The notes under the pieces are model-generated. The model had not been told where the DNA came from, made no database searches, and was given only the letters and a program-made list of their open reading frames with translations. A program made the position numbers and the translations under genes. Shown in pieces: positions 7,299 through 15,856 of a stretch of DNA of 48,670 nucleotides (within the stretch, counting starts at the first letter, position 1; each line of letters opens with the position of its first letter). Source of the DNA: Flavobacterium psychrophilum (GTDB lineage: Bacteria > Bacteroidota > Bacteroidia > Flavobacteriales > Flavobacteriaceae); contig CALPPS020000008.1 of NCBI GenBank assembly GCA_943325515.2, forward strand, positions 1 through 48,670. Reading direction: 5' to 3'.

Positions 7299-8636
7299 AT
7301 GAAAAAAGTTCTTAAAATCTTAGGTGTTGTCCTTCTCGTTTTACTTGTTTATTTACGATTATCCATTTATCCTCAACTCGATTTAATTTCTGGGTTTTCT
7401 GCTAAAAGTGTGGCATCCGGACATTTTATTGATGGTAGAAGCCTGGAAACCATTCAGCAAGGCGACAATGATATTGATAAAATAGACTGGGCAACGAATA
7501 AAATAGAGGACGAGCAAAGATTTGTAACTTCTAGTGTTTATGGATTAAAAACACGGAAAGCCATTTACCGTGAAGGTTTAGGAGCAACATTAATCAATGA
7601 TGATTTCAACGTTTCAAAACCCTATGAAGTTCCAAAAAGAAATTTTGTTAAAAGCAATTTGACGTTTCCTTATGGAAATAATGAACAAAATGATACCGTG
7701 TTTTCTAACATTGATTATGCTAAACTAAATGCTGCTGTCGCTAATGCTTTTGATAAAAAAGGTATAAAAGATAAGCGCACCCGTTCGGTAATCGTGATTT
7801 ATAAAGATAAAATCATAGCTGAAAAATATGATACAGGTTTCAATAAAAAGTCGAAAATTTTAGGTTGGTCCATGACCAAAAGTTTGACGGCAACCTATTT
7901 CGGAATTCTGCAAAAACAAGGAAAAATCGATATTATAAAACCGGCTCCAATTGCCGAATGGGCAACTGATGAACGTTCCAGAATTACTATTAATGATTTG
8001 CTACACATGAACTCTGGCTTAGAATGGGAAGAAGATTATGGGAAAATATCGGATGTAACTAAAATGCTTTTTATGGCTGAAGATATGACGCAATCACAAA
8101 TTGACAAACCTTTTGTTGGAAAACCTAATAACACTTGGAATTACTCTTCGGGAACGACAAATTTATTGTCAGGAATTTTGAGAAAACAATTCAAAACGCA
8201 TCAGGACTATTTAGATTTTTGGTACAGTAGCTTATTGGATAAAATCGGCATGAACTCCGCTTTGGTGGAAACTGATATGGCAGGAAATTTTGTAGGTTCG
8301 TCTTACGGTTGGGCAACTACGAGAGATTGGGCGAAATTTGGATTATTGTATTTACATAAAGGAAACTGGAATGGCGAACAATTGTTTAACGAAAGTTGGT
8401 CCAACTATGTAGCTACCCCTACCAATAGTTCTAACGGAAATTACGGTGCTCAATTTTGGTTAAACGCTAGTAGAAAATTTCCTGATGTTCCTGCAAACAT
8501 GTATTATGCCAGCGGTTATCAAGGGCAAATGGTAGCGATTTTCCCAAGTCAAGATTTGGTTGTTGTAAGAATGGGATTAAGTGAAGAATTTGATTTTAAC
8601 GGGTTTTTGAGCGATGTTATTTCCAGTATAAAATAG
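7299..8636 (+). CDS. Serine hydrolase of the beta-lactamase/penicillin-binding (class C-like) fold
   Basis: The 445-residue protein has an N-terminal membrane segment (about residues 4-20) and a C-terminal serine hydrolase domain. The SxxK nucleophile motif is S191-M-T-K194, the YxS-type motif is YSSG in NTWNYSSGTT, and the third motif region reads ASGYQGQ. This pattern is closest to NylB-like/esterase members and not to true cephalosporinases, so antibiotic resistance should not be assumed. The gene is on the plus strand, convergent with sufD, and splits the SUF cluster. No exact TAnnTTTG element was found upstream; TAAATTG at 7276-7282 is a near match. Confidence 0.88.
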   Translation: MKKVLKILGVVLLVLLVYLRLSIYPQLDLISGFSAKSVASGHFIDGRSLETIQQGDNDIDKIDWATNKIEDEQRFVTSSVYGLKTRKAIYREGLGATLINDDFNVSKPYEVPKRNFVKSNLTFPYGNNEQNDTVFSNIDYAKLNAAVANAFDKKGIKDKRTRSVIVIYKDKIIAEKYDTGFNKKSKILGWSMTKSLTATYFGILQKQGKIDIIKPAPIAEWATDERSRITINDLLHMNSGLEWEEDYGKISDVTKMLFMAEDMTQSQIDKPFVGKPNNTWNYSSGTTNLLSGILRKQFKTHQDYLDFWYSSLLDKIGMNSALVETDMAGNFVGSSYGWATTRDWAKFGLLYLHKGNWNGEQLFNESWSNYVATPTNSSNGNYGAQFWLNASRKFPDVPANMYYASGYQGQMVAIFPSQDLVVVRMGLSEEFDFNGFLSDVISSIK

Positions 8637-8659
8637 GTTCTTTTACGACAAACGATTTT

Positions 8660-9976
8660 CTACAAATCAAATCCTAAATTTACACCTAGTTTAGTAGCGA
8701 TAATTTTAGTAATTCTTTTTTTGAGCTCTGGAATTTTTATGCTTTCAATAACTTCGTTAGAAAAGGCATACATCAATAAGGCTTTGGCCTCTTTCTTCGG
8801 AATACCACGTTGTTGCATATAGAACATAGCGCTTTCGTCGAGTTGACCAATGGTGCATCCGTGGGAACATTTTACATCATCAGCAAAAATTTCCAGTTGC
8901 GGTTTTGCGTTTATGGTTGCTTTGTCTCCCAATAAAATGTTATTATTTTGTTGGAATGCATCCGTTTTTTGCGCTTCTTTTTCTACAAAAATCTTCCCAT
9001 TAAAAACTCCGGTTGAGCCACCTGCCAAGATGGTTTTGTAGTTCTGATGACTTTCGCAGTTTGGTGTTGCATGATTTACCAAAGTGTGATGATCAACATG
9101 TTGCTTTTCGCCAATAATAGTTATTCCTTTTAACGTGCTATCAATTCTTTCGCCAAAATGATAAAAATTCAAATTGTTTCGAGTGATGTTTCCACCAAAA
9201 GAAAACGTATGCACCGAAGCTCTACTTTCTTGTTTTTGAGAAATGTACGTATTGTCTATGAGGTTAGCCGAATGTAAGTCGTTTTGGATTTTATAGTAAT
9301 CGACAATCGCCCTTTTTTGAGCAAAAATCTCAGTAACCGAATTTGTCAATACGGGATTCTCGTTTAAACTTTGATGTCTTTCAATGATTTGAACGTGCGC
9401 GTTTTCGCCAACAATCACAAGGTTTCTTGGTTGTAACATCAAGGCATTTTCAACTCCAGTTGAAAAATAAATGATTTCAATTGGTTTCTCAACCACTTTA
9501 CTTTTTGGTATGTTGATATAAGCACCTTCATTGGCGAAAGCCGTATTCAAAGTCGTTAACGTTTCGTCTTTACTGGCAATTTTGTTGAAATATTCATCTA
9601 TAGCTATTTTGTACTTTGGTTTGTTCAATGCCGAAGACATTAAACAGACATCTAATCCGTCGTGAGTTGTCGCTGATAAAAAGGAAGAAAAAATTCCGTC
9701 AACAAAAATGACTTTGTGTGTGTCGATTTCGTGCAAGAAATATTTTTTTACAGCTGCAAATTCAATAGCATTTTCATGTTTTGGAAACACCGAATAATCA
9801 TTTTTCAAGATTGCATTCAGCGAAGTATATTTCCAAGCTTCCTCTTTTTTGGTTGGGAAACCTTTATTTTCAAAGTTTTTTATAGCCGAAGTACGCATAT
9901 CGTGAAGTTCAGAATGAACATCGATTTGCTCTTCAAAAGCCATAAATGAGGATATAAGTTTTTCTTTTAATTCCAT
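8660..9976 (-). CDS. sufD: SufD, Fe-S scaffold complex subunit
   Basis: The 438-residue protein matches SufD. The C-terminal block CSHGCTIGQLDESAMFYMQQ contains the conserved histidine used by the SufBC2D scaffold, followed by RGIPKKEA. SufD has a right-handed beta-helix core and pairs with SufB. It is downstream of sufC, from which it is separated by about 90 bp holding two heptad repeat arrays. It is the last gene of the first SUF half-operon. Confidence 0.96.
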   Translation of the reverse strand: MELKEKLISSFMAFEEQIDVHSELHDMRTSAIKNFENKGFPTKKEEAWKYTSLNAILKNDYSVFPKHENAIEFAAVKKYFLHEIDTHKVIFVDGIFSSFLSATTHDGLDVCLMSSALNKPKYKIAIDEYFNKIASKDETLTTLNTAFANEGAYINIPKSKVVEKPIEIIYFSTGVENALMLQPRNLVIVGENAHVQIIERHQSLNENPVLTNSVTEIFAQKRAIVDYYKIQNDLHSANLIDNTYISQKQESRASVHTFSFGGNITRNNLNFYHFGERIDSTLKGITIIGEKQHVDHHTLVNHATPNCESHQNYKTILAGGSTGVFNGKIFVEKEAQKTDAFQQNNNILLGDKATINAKPQLEIFADDVKCSHGCTIGQLDESAMFYMQQRGIPKKEAKALLMYAFSNEVIESIKIPELKKRITKIIATKLGVNLGFDL

Positions 9977-9984
9977 GTTTTTTA

Positions 9985-10026
9985 TTGTCGGTTGTCGGTT
10001 GTCGGTTGTCGGTTGTCGGTTGTCTG
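9985..10026. repeat. Heptad tandem array (TTGTCGG) x5 plus one imperfect copy
   Basis: Five perfect TTGTCGG units occupy 9985-10019 and a sixth, TTGTCTG, ends at 10026. The array lies between sufC and sufD inside the operon, so it would be transcribed in the leader of sufD. Confidence 0.9.
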
Positions 10027-10038
10027 TTAGTGTTTTTA

Positions 10039-10059
10039 ACAGAGAACTGAAAACAGAGA
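10039..10059. repeat. Heptad array ACAGAGA-ACTGAAA-ACAGAGA
   Basis: Three 7-bp units, the outer two identical, lie 12 bp after the TTGTCGG array and just after the sufC stop in operon direction. The middle unit equals the unit at 957-970. Confidence 0.7.
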
Positions 10060-10065
10060 ACTTTT

Positions 10066-10818
10066 TTAAACTTCTAATTCCGCTTTAATCCAGTCGTATC
10101 CTTTTTCCTCTAATTCATAGGCGAGTTCTTTTCCGCCCGATTTTACGATTTTCCCGTCCATTAATACGTGAACAAAATCTGGAATGATATAATCCAAAAG
10201 TCTTTGGTAATGAGTGATTACAACCACTGCATTATCTTGACTTTTCAATTTGTTTACGCCATTGGCAACAATTCGAAGCGCGTCAATATCCAACCCTGAG
10301 TCCGTTTCGTCAAGAATTGCCAGTTTAGGCTCTAGCATTGCCATTTGGAAAATCTCATTACGTTTCTTTTCTCCCCCCGAAAAACCTTCGTTTAACGAAC
10401 GTGATAAAAACTTTCTATCGATTTCTAATAATTCTGATTTCTCACGAATTAATTTAAGCATTTCATTTGCTGGCATTTCTTCTTTTCCGTTGGCTTTGCG
10501 GCTTTCGTTGATGGCTGTTTTCATGAAGTTCGTTACTGAAACTCCCGGAATTTCTACAGGATACTGAAACGAAAGAAAAACACCTTTGTGCGCTCTTTCT
10601 TCTGGAGCCAATTCTGAAATATCTTCGCCTTCTAAAAGGATTTCGCCTTCTGAAACTTCGTATTTTTCATTTCCGGCGATGATAGAGGCTAATGTGCTTT
10701 TTCCAGCGCCATTTGGACCCATGATTGCATGAACTTCTCCTGCATTAACTGTTAGGTTTATTCCTTTTAATATCTCTTTGTCTTCAATGGAAGCGTGTAA
10801 ATTTTTTATTTGTAACAT
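10066..10818 (-). CDS. sufC: SufC, ABC-type ATPase of the SUF scaffold
   Basis: The 250-residue ATPase has Walker [10 protein letters not shown] (residues 34-42), a signature motif SGGEKKR (147-153) and Walker [13 protein letters not shown] (166-177). SufC binds SufB and SufD and drives the conformational change needed for cluster assembly. It is a stand-alone ATPase without membrane domains, as expected. A broken four-helix-bundle gene lies between it and sufB. Confidence 0.97.
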   Translation of the reverse strand: MLQIKNLHASIEDKEILKGINLTVNAGEVHAIMGPNGAGKSTLASIIAGNEKYEVSEGEILLEGEDISELAPEERAHKGVFLSFQYPVEIPGVSVTNFMKTAINESRKANGKEEMPANEMLKLIREKSELLEIDRKFLSRSLNEGFSGGEKKRNEIFQMAMLEPKLAILDETDSGLDIDALRIVANGVNKLKSQDNAVVVITHYQRLLDYIIPDFVHVLMDGKIVKSGGKELAYELEEKGYDWIKAELEV

Positions 10819-10828
10819 AATTAATTTT

Positions 10829-10851
10829 GAAATTTGGAAATTTGGAAATTA
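10829..10851. repeat. Octamer array (GAAATTTG) between sufC and the broken four-helix-bundle gene
   Basis: Two perfect GAAATTTG units followed by GAAATTA give an 8-bp period. It lies between the sufC start and the octamer array at 10880-10911, and its phase differs from the 7-bp arrays elsewhere. Confidence 0.65.
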
Positions 10852-10879
10852 GATAATTTAAGAATAACGTTTCGGTTCA

Positions 10880-10911
10880 TTTTCAAATTACCTCATTTTC
10901 AAATTTTCAAT
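10880..10911. repeat. Left octamer array (TTTTCAAA) flanking the four-helix-bundle pseudogene
   Basis: Four 8-bp units read TTTTCAAA, TTACCTCA, TTTTCAAA, TTTTCAAT. The same TTTTCAAA unit, in the same orientation, forms the array on the other side of the pseudogene (11259-11290). Confidence 0.75.
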
Positions 10912-11259
10912 TTATTTTTGTTTTGATGTTATTATTATTTTGTTAACTATTCTTGAAATGGTATTTATTTGTTCTATTAAGACGCCTACGTTTGGATAAC
11001 TTTCTGAAAACTTACAAAGCTCAAGCCAATAGATTGTTTCTTCAATTTCTTTAGCGGCTATTTTAAATTTATGGATAAAATCTGCCTTACTTTCTGCATT
11101 TTGAGCCTCTCTGATATTAGCTCCTATTGATGTTCCAGATTTCAGAAGCTGATTAGCAATAACAAATTTTTTATCTTCTTATAACCCATCGCAATACTTT
11201 ATAATTTCTAAAGCAAATTGAAACGTTAATTTGATAATTACATTTTGTTTCTCTTGCAT
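10912..11259 (-). pseudogene. Four-helix-bundle protein (23S rRNA intervening-sequence type) with an in-frame stop
   Basis: Read from ATG 11259, the frame gives MQEKQNVIIKLTFQFALEII and KYCDGL, then a TAA at 11181-11179 (codon 27), and continues in the same frame to a normal stop at 10914-10912. The downstream part has LLKSGTSIGANIREAQNAES, the signature of the S23/four-helix-bundle family, usually 115-120 residues. The full frame would be 115 residues, so only the one stop breaks it. The gene sits between sufB and sufC, an unusual place, and is flanked by octamer arrays. It could be a true nonsense mutant or a sequencing error. Confidence 0.85.
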
Positions 11260-11290
11260 TTTCAAATTTTCAAATTACAAAATTTTCAAA
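11259..11290. repeat. Right octamer array (TTTTCAAA) flanking the four-helix-bundle pseudogene
   Basis: Four 8-bp units read TTTTCAAA, TTTTCAAA, TTACAAAA, TTTTCAAA and end exactly at the sufB stop codon. Together with 10880-10911 it forms a direct repeat pair around the pseudogene. Confidence 0.75.
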
Positions 11291-12739
11291 TTATCCTACT
11301 GAACCCTCCAATGAAATTTCTAATAATTTCTGCGCTTCAACCGCAAATTCCATTGGTAATTTATTCAATACTTCTTTACTAAAACCATTTACGATTAACG
11401 CAATAGCTTTTTCGGTTGGAATTCCACGTTGATTACAATAAAAAACTTGATCTTCTCCGATTTTTGATGTTGTTGCTTCGTGTTCAATTATAGCGGACGA
11501 ATTTTTGCTTTCGATATATGGAAACGTATGTGCTCCACAATTATTTCCCATTAATAACGAATCGCATTGTGAAAAATTACGAGCATTATCTGCATTGGCA
11601 CTAATTCGAACCAAACCCCGATAACTGTTTTGTGATTTCCCTGCCGAAATTCCTTTGGAAATAATAGTTGATTTGGTATTTTTACCCAAATGTGTCATCT
11701 TCGTTCCCGTATCGGCTTGCTGAAAATTATTGGTAACCGCAATCGAGTAAAACTCGCCAATGGAATTATCGCCTTTTAAAACTACCGAAGGATATTTCCA
11801 AGTAATTGCCGAACCGGTTTCTACTTGTGTCCAAGATATTTTTGCGTTTTTTTCGCAAATTCCTCTTTTAGTCACGAAGTTGAAAACCCCGCCTTTTCCT
11901 TCTTTATTTCCTGGATACCAGTTTTGAACGGTAGAATATTTTATTTCGGCATTGTCCAAAGCAATCAATTCTACGCAAGCTGCGTGCAATTGATTTTCAT
12001 CGCGACTTGGTGCGGTACAACCTTCAAGATAAGAAACATAACTACCCTCATCGGCGATTAAAAGCGTTCTTTCAAATTGTCCAGTTCCAGCTTGATTGAT
12101 TCGGAAATAGGTTGATAATTCCATAGGGCAACGAACGCCTTTTGGAATATAACAGAAGGAACCGTCTGAAAAAACAGCCGAGTTTAATGCCGCATAAAAA
12201 TTATCTTTTTGCGGTATAACCGTTCCTAAATATCGCTGAACCAAGTCAGGATATTCACGAATAGCCTCGGAAATACTCATAAAGATAATTCCTTTTTCTG
12301 CTAATGTCTTCTTGAATGTAGTGGCGACCGAAACCGAATCAACAACAATGTCCATAGCAACATTGTTCATCATTTTTTGTTCATCAATAGAAATGCCTAA
12401 CTTTTTATACATTTCTAAAAGGTCTGGATCTACATCATCTAATGTTTTATTTGGGTCTGCTTTTTTTGGAGCTGAGTAATAGGATATTGCTTGAAAATCG
12501 GGTTTTTCATAATGTACATTTGCCCATTCTGGTTCAATCATTTCTTGCCAAGCACGAAACGCTTCAATACGCCAATCGGTCATCCATTGTGGTTCCGCTT
12601 TCTTTAAAGAAATCGCACGAACAATGTCTTCATTTAAACCAATAGGAAACGTTTCCGACTCAATATCGGTATAAAATCCGTACTCGTATTCTTTGGTTTC
12701 GAGTTCAACTTTTAAATCGTCCTCAGTATATTTTGCCAT
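11291..12739 (-). CDS. sufB: SufB, Fe-S scaffold complex subunit
   Basis: The 482-residue protein matches SufB throughout. The region [20 protein letters not shown] and the C-terminal [18 protein letters not shown] with downstream [10 protein letters not shown] hold the conserved core and cluster-binding cysteine/histidine positions. SufB is where the nascent cluster is built in the SufBC2D complex. The gene follows the A-type carrier gene, with about 80 bp of heptad-patterned spacer between them. Confidence 0.97.
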   Translation of the reverse strand: MAKYTEDDLKVELETKEYEYGFYTDIESETFPIGLNEDIVRAISLKKAEPQWMTDWRIEAFRAWQEMIEPEWANVHYEKPDFQAISYYSAPKKADPNKTLDDVDPDLLEMYKKLGISIDEQKMMNNVAMDIVVDSVSVATTFKKTLAEKGIIFMSISEAIREYPDLVQRYLGTVIPQKDNFYAALNSAVFSDGSFCYIPKGVRCPMELSTYFRINQAGTGQFERTLLIADEGSYVSYLEGCTAPSRDENQLHAACVELIALDNAEIKYSTVQNWYPGNKEGKGGVFNFVTKRGICEKNAKISWTQVETGSAITWKYPSVVLKGDNSIGEFYSIAVTNNFQQADTGTKMTHLGKNTKSTIISKGISAGKSQNSYRGLVRISANADNARNFSQCDSLLMGNNCGAHTFPYIESKNSSAIIEHEATTSKIGEDQVFYCNQRGIPTEKAIALIVNGFSKEVLNKLPMEFAVEAQKLLEISLEGSVG

Positions 12740-12760
12740 TTGTTTTTAATCTTAAAATTT

Positions 12761-12823
12761 AAAAGTCAAAAGTAGGAAAGTCAATTTTAGTCCTTCGACT
12801 TTATGCCTTTCGCCATTCGACTA
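12761..12823. repeat. Degenerate heptad array between the A-type carrier gene and sufB
   Basis: The 63 bp read as nine 7-bp units: AAAAGTC, AAAAGTA, GGAAAGT, CAATTTT, AGTCCTT, CGACTTT, ATGCCTT, TCGCCAT, TCGACTA. Left units with AAAGTC and right units with GACTTT are complementary, so the spacer can also fold. The last three bases overlap the stop codon of the A-type carrier gene. Confidence 0.55.
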
Positions 12824-13150
12824 AAGTGAAAACGATTCTCCACATCCACAAGTTCTGCTGGCATTGGGATTATTGAAAACAAATCCTTTTCCGTTTAATC
12901 CGCCAGAAAATTCTAAAATGGTGCCTGCCAAGTATAAAAACGACTTTTTTTCAACGGCTATTTTAACATTATTGTCTTCAAAAACTTTATCGTTTTCACC
13001 TAGTCCTTTATCGAATTTCAATTCATAGGACAAACCTGAGCAACCACCACTTTTTACCCCTACACGAACATAGTCTTTGTTTGAATCAAAACCGTCTTCC
13101 TTCATCATCGAAACGATTTTTTTGCTTGCGTCATCAGATACTTTGATCAT
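12821..13150 (-). CDS. A-type Fe-S carrier protein (SufA/IscA/HesB family)
   Basis: The 109-residue protein has the three conserved cysteines of A-type carriers: C37 in SGGCSGL, and C101 and C103 in TCGCGESF. It is the first gene of the SUF operon and probably ferries finished clusters from SufBCD to target proteins. SufA, IscA and ErpA cannot be told apart by eye, so no symbol is given. A TAACTTTG promoter element lies 31 bp upstream. Confidence 0.94.
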   Translation of the reverse strand: MIKVSDDASKKIVSMMKEDGFDSNKDYVRVGVKSGGCSGLSYELKFDKGLGENDKVFEDNNVKIAVEKKSFLYLAGTILEFSGGLNGKGFVFNNPNASRTCGCGESFSL

Positions 13151-13180
13151 AGCTTATTTTAATTTTGTCTAAATAACGCA

Positions 13181-13188
13181 CAAAGTTA
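13181..13188 (-). promoter_or_regulatory. -7 promoter element of the main SUF operon
   Basis: The minus strand reads TAACTTTG, a perfect TAnnTTTG, about 30 bp upstream of the A-type carrier ATG. No TTG stands at the standard -33 distance. No clear regulator site was recognised beside it. Confidence 0.6.
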
Positions 13189-13268
13189 ACACAAATATCT
13201 GTTTTTGCTACTATCGCTAACATTTTTATAACTAATAAGTAGATAGAAAAAATCAATTTTTAATTCTA

Positions 13269-13276
13269 TAAATTTG
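13269..13276 (+). promoter_or_regulatory. -7 promoter element of the MBL-fold hydrolase gene
   Basis: TAAATTTG at this place precedes the ATG at 13292 by 15 bp. The element includes the TTG at 13274, which argues against that codon as the start. Confidence 0.58.
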
Positions 13277-13291
13277 TGGAAAGATTTGAAA

Positions 13292-14152
13292 ATGAAAATA
13301 TACCCAATAGAAGCCGGAAATTTTAAACTTGATGGCGGCGCTATGTTTGGTGTGGTGCCAAAAACCATTTGGAACAAAACCAATCCGGCAGACGAGAATA
13401 ATCTGATTGATATTGCGGCGAGATGTATACTCATAGAAGACGGCAATCGTTTAATATTGATTGATAATGGTATGGGCGACAAACAATCGGAAAAGTTTTT
13501 TAGCTATTATTCACTTTGGGGAATAAATTCGCTTGATAAATCCTTGGCAAAATATGGTTTCCATCGGGATGATGTGACTGATGTTTTTTTAACGCATCTC
13601 CATTTTGATCATTGTGGCGGCAGTGTTATATGGAATGATGACAAAACAGGATATGAAGTGGCTTTCAAAAATGCAAAATATTGGACTAATGATAATCATT
13701 GGGAATGGGCAACCAAACCTAATCCAAGAGAAAAAGCTTCTTTTCTTTCCGAAAATATTCTGCCGATGCAAGAAAGTGGACAATTGAATTTCATTAATAG
13801 GCCGGTAGGCGATTTTGGCTTTGCTAAAGAAATAAATTTCGATATTTTTTATGTAGACGGTCACACCGAAAAGATGATGATTCCGCATATTAAATACCAA
13901 GATAAAACTGTTGTTTTTTGTGCTGATTTAATTCCTACTGCTGGTCATTTGCCTTTGCCTTATGTTATGGGTTATGACACGCGACCGCTTTTAACCATCT
14001 CTGAAAAATCAAAATTTCTTCATATAGCAGCAGAAAAAAACTATTACCTATGGTTAGAACATGATGCTCACAACCCAATTATCACAGTGGAAAATACCGA
14101 AAAAGGTATCCGGCTAAAAGAAGTTTTCAGTTGTGAAGATTTCTTAATTTAG
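13292..14152 (+). CDS. MBL-fold metallo-hydrolase
   Basis: The 286-residue protein has the metallo-beta-lactamase metal motif THLHFDHCGG (HxHxDH) around residue 105, an early LIDNGMGD block and a later FCADLIPTAGHLP that supplies the bridging aspartate. A final histidine is likely in WLEHDAHNP. The layout resembles lactonase-type (AiiA-like) and related MBL enzymes, so the substrate is open. The start is ATG 13292 (MKIYPIEAG); the upstream TTG lies in the promoter. It is divergent from the SUF operon. Confidence 0.9.
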   Translation: MKIYPIEAGNFKLDGGAMFGVVPKTIWNKTNPADENNLIDIAARCILIEDGNRLILIDNGMGDKQSEKFFSYYSLWGINSLDKSLAKYGFHRDDVTDVFLTHLHFDHCGGSVIWNDDKTGYEVAFKNAKYWTNDNHWEWATKPNPREKASFLSENILPMQESGQLNFINRPVGDFGFAKEINFDIFYVDGHTEKMMIPHIKYQDKTVVFCADLIPTAGHLPLPYVMGYDTRPLLTISEKSKFLHIAAEKNYYLWLEHDAHNPIITVENTEKGIRLKEVFSCEDFLI

Positions 14153-14221
14153 TGTTAACAAGTTCGGTAATTATATGTAAAGACAATATTTTTAACCTAT
14201 TAATAAAACAAATTTAACAAA

Positions 14222-15802
14222 ATGAAACTAAACCCATTCTGCATTTCAATAGTAGCCCTTATGGCGAGTGCTTCTGTAAGTGCACAACAAAGTATCACTG
14301 CTTTTATTGCCAAAAAAACTGAATTATCCGAACTTCAAAAGCAACGTTGGAGTGATTTAGATTTAAAAAAAGACTCTATTCCTGGAATGAGTGTGGATAA
14401 AACCTATTCTGAACTTTTGAAAAACAAGAAAGGCATCAAAATTATTGTAGGTGTTATTGATTCAGGTTTGGATATTGATCACGAAGATTTAAAAGGGAAA
14501 ATCTGGACAAATACTAAAGAAATTCCCGGCAATAATATCGACGATGACAAAAACGGTTATATTGATGATGTGCACGGATGGAACTTTCTTGGCGAAGCAA
14601 TTAACGAAAATTTAGAATTAACGCGTATTGTTAAAAAAGGTGATGACGGATCGGAAACCTACAAATCAGCGAAAGCGGAATTAGATAAAAAAATTGCCGA
14701 ATTAACTCCACAAAAAAAACAAGTGGATATAATTGTAACAGCCGATAAAGCCATTCGCGAAGAATTGAAAAAAGACAAATATACCATAGAGGAACTTAAA
14801 GGTATTACTACTTCCGATGCTAGTTTGTCTCGAAGCAAAATGATTATGTCAAGCATTGCATCTCAAGCGGGAGAGGGTTTTCTAGAGGAAATAAAATCTT
14901 ATTCAGACTATGTTTATGACCAATTAAATTACAATTTGAATATAGATTTTGCTGGCAGAAAAGTAAAAGATAATCCAGATGATATGAAGGAAAGACATTA
15001 CGGTAACGGAAATGTTAAAGGTCCAAATGTAGAGGATGCGCTTCACGGTACGCACGTTGCAGGAATCATTGCTCAAATTCGTGGAAACGGAAAAGGTGGT
15101 GATGGTGTAGTGGCAGATAAAGTAGAAATTATGGCTGTTCGTGCTGTGCCAAATGGAGATGAATATGACAAAGACATCGCTCTTGCAATTCGTTATGCTG
15201 TAGATAACGGTGCTAAAGTTATCAACGGAAGTTTTGGGAAAGATTATTCTCCTCACAAAGAATGGGTTTGGGAAGCTATAAAGTATGCTGCTAAAAAAGA
15301 TGTTCTTATTGTACACGCTGCGGGTAATGATGCAAAAGATGTTGATGCCGAACCAAACTTCCCAACAGATGAAGTTAGCGGAAAAGAAATAGCTGACAAC
15401 ATGATTACTATCGGAGCTTTAAACAACGTTTATGGATCAAAAATAGTAGCCGATTTTTCTAATTATGGTGCTAAAAATGTAGATGTATTTGCTCCCGGGG
15501 TAGAAATTTATGCCACTGTTCCAAATAATAAATACAAATACGAACAAGGAACTTCTATGGCGTCTCCAAATGCAGCAGGGGTTGCGGCATTAATCCGTTC
15601 GTATTACCCAAAACTTACTGCTTCTCAAGTAAAACATATTTTGATGGATTCTGGAACTCCAATTTCAGAAAAAGTTATCGTAGATGAGGCTAAAAAAGAA
15701 ATGCCTTTTGCAAACACTTGTGTTTCTGGTAAAATTGTGAATGCTTACAATGCTTTACTTATGGCAGAAAAAATGGCTACAAAAAGCAAAGCAAAAAAAT
15801 AA
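14222..15802 (+). CDS. Secreted S8-family (subtilisin-like) serine peptidase
   Basis: The 526-residue protein has a signal peptide (about residues 1-21, ending VSA). The catalytic triad is D80 in VIDSGLDIDHEDL, H275 in HGTHVAG and S445 in GTSMASPNAAG. The D-to-H spacing is large because an insertion of roughly 120 residues, rich in lysine and predicted helical, separates them. There is no obvious T9SS C-terminal sorting domain; the protein ends in a lysine/alanine tail. It is likely periplasmic or surface-associated. A terminator-like hairpin follows at 15817. Confidence 0.93.
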   Translation: MKLNPFCISIVALMASASVSAQQSITAFIAKKTELSELQKQRWSDLDLKKDSIPGMSVDKTYSELLKNKKGIKIIVGVIDSGLDIDHEDLKGKIWTNTKEIPGNNIDDDKNGYIDDVHGWNFLGEAINENLELTRIVKKGDDGSETYKSAKAELDKKIAELTPQKKQVDIIVTADKAIREELKKDKYTIEELKGITTSDASLSRSKMIMSSIASQAGEGFLEEIKSYSDYVYDQLNYNLNIDFAGRKVKDNPDDMKERHYGNGNVKGPNVEDALHGTHVAGIIAQIRGNGKGGDGVVADKVEIMAVRAVPNGDEYDKDIALAIRYAVDNGAKVINGSFGKDYSPHKEWVWEAIKYAAKKDVLIVHAAGNDAKDVDAEPNFPTDEVSGKEIADNMITIGALNNVYGSKIVADFSNYGAKNVDVFAPGVEIYATVPNNKYKYEQGTSMASPNAAGVAALIRSYYPKLTASQVKHILMDSGTPISEKVIVDEAKKEMPFANTCVSGKIVNAYNALLMAEKMATKSKAKK

Positions 15803-15816
15803 AACAATTCAAATAG

Positions 15817-15845
15817 AAAAGGAAAATAAACCTCTTCCTTTTTTT
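15817..15845 (+). terminator. Rho-independent terminator after the subtilisin gene
   Basis: AAAAGGAA (15817-15824) pairs with TTCCTTTT (15835-15842) around a 10-nt loop, followed by a run of T. It lies 14 bp after the peptidase stop, so the M1 peptidase gene at 15857 probably has a separate promoter or relies on read-through. Confidence 0.6.
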
Positions 15846-15856
15846 CTTTACTAATT

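Noticed and set aside
7299..8636. Beta-lactamase fold gene as an antibiotic resistance gene
   Set aside because: The motif set fits NylB/esterase-like serine hydrolases, and there is no AmpR-type regulator or mobile context.
9985..10026. TTGTCGG repeats as a CRISPR array
   Set aside because: Units are 7 bp with no spacers.
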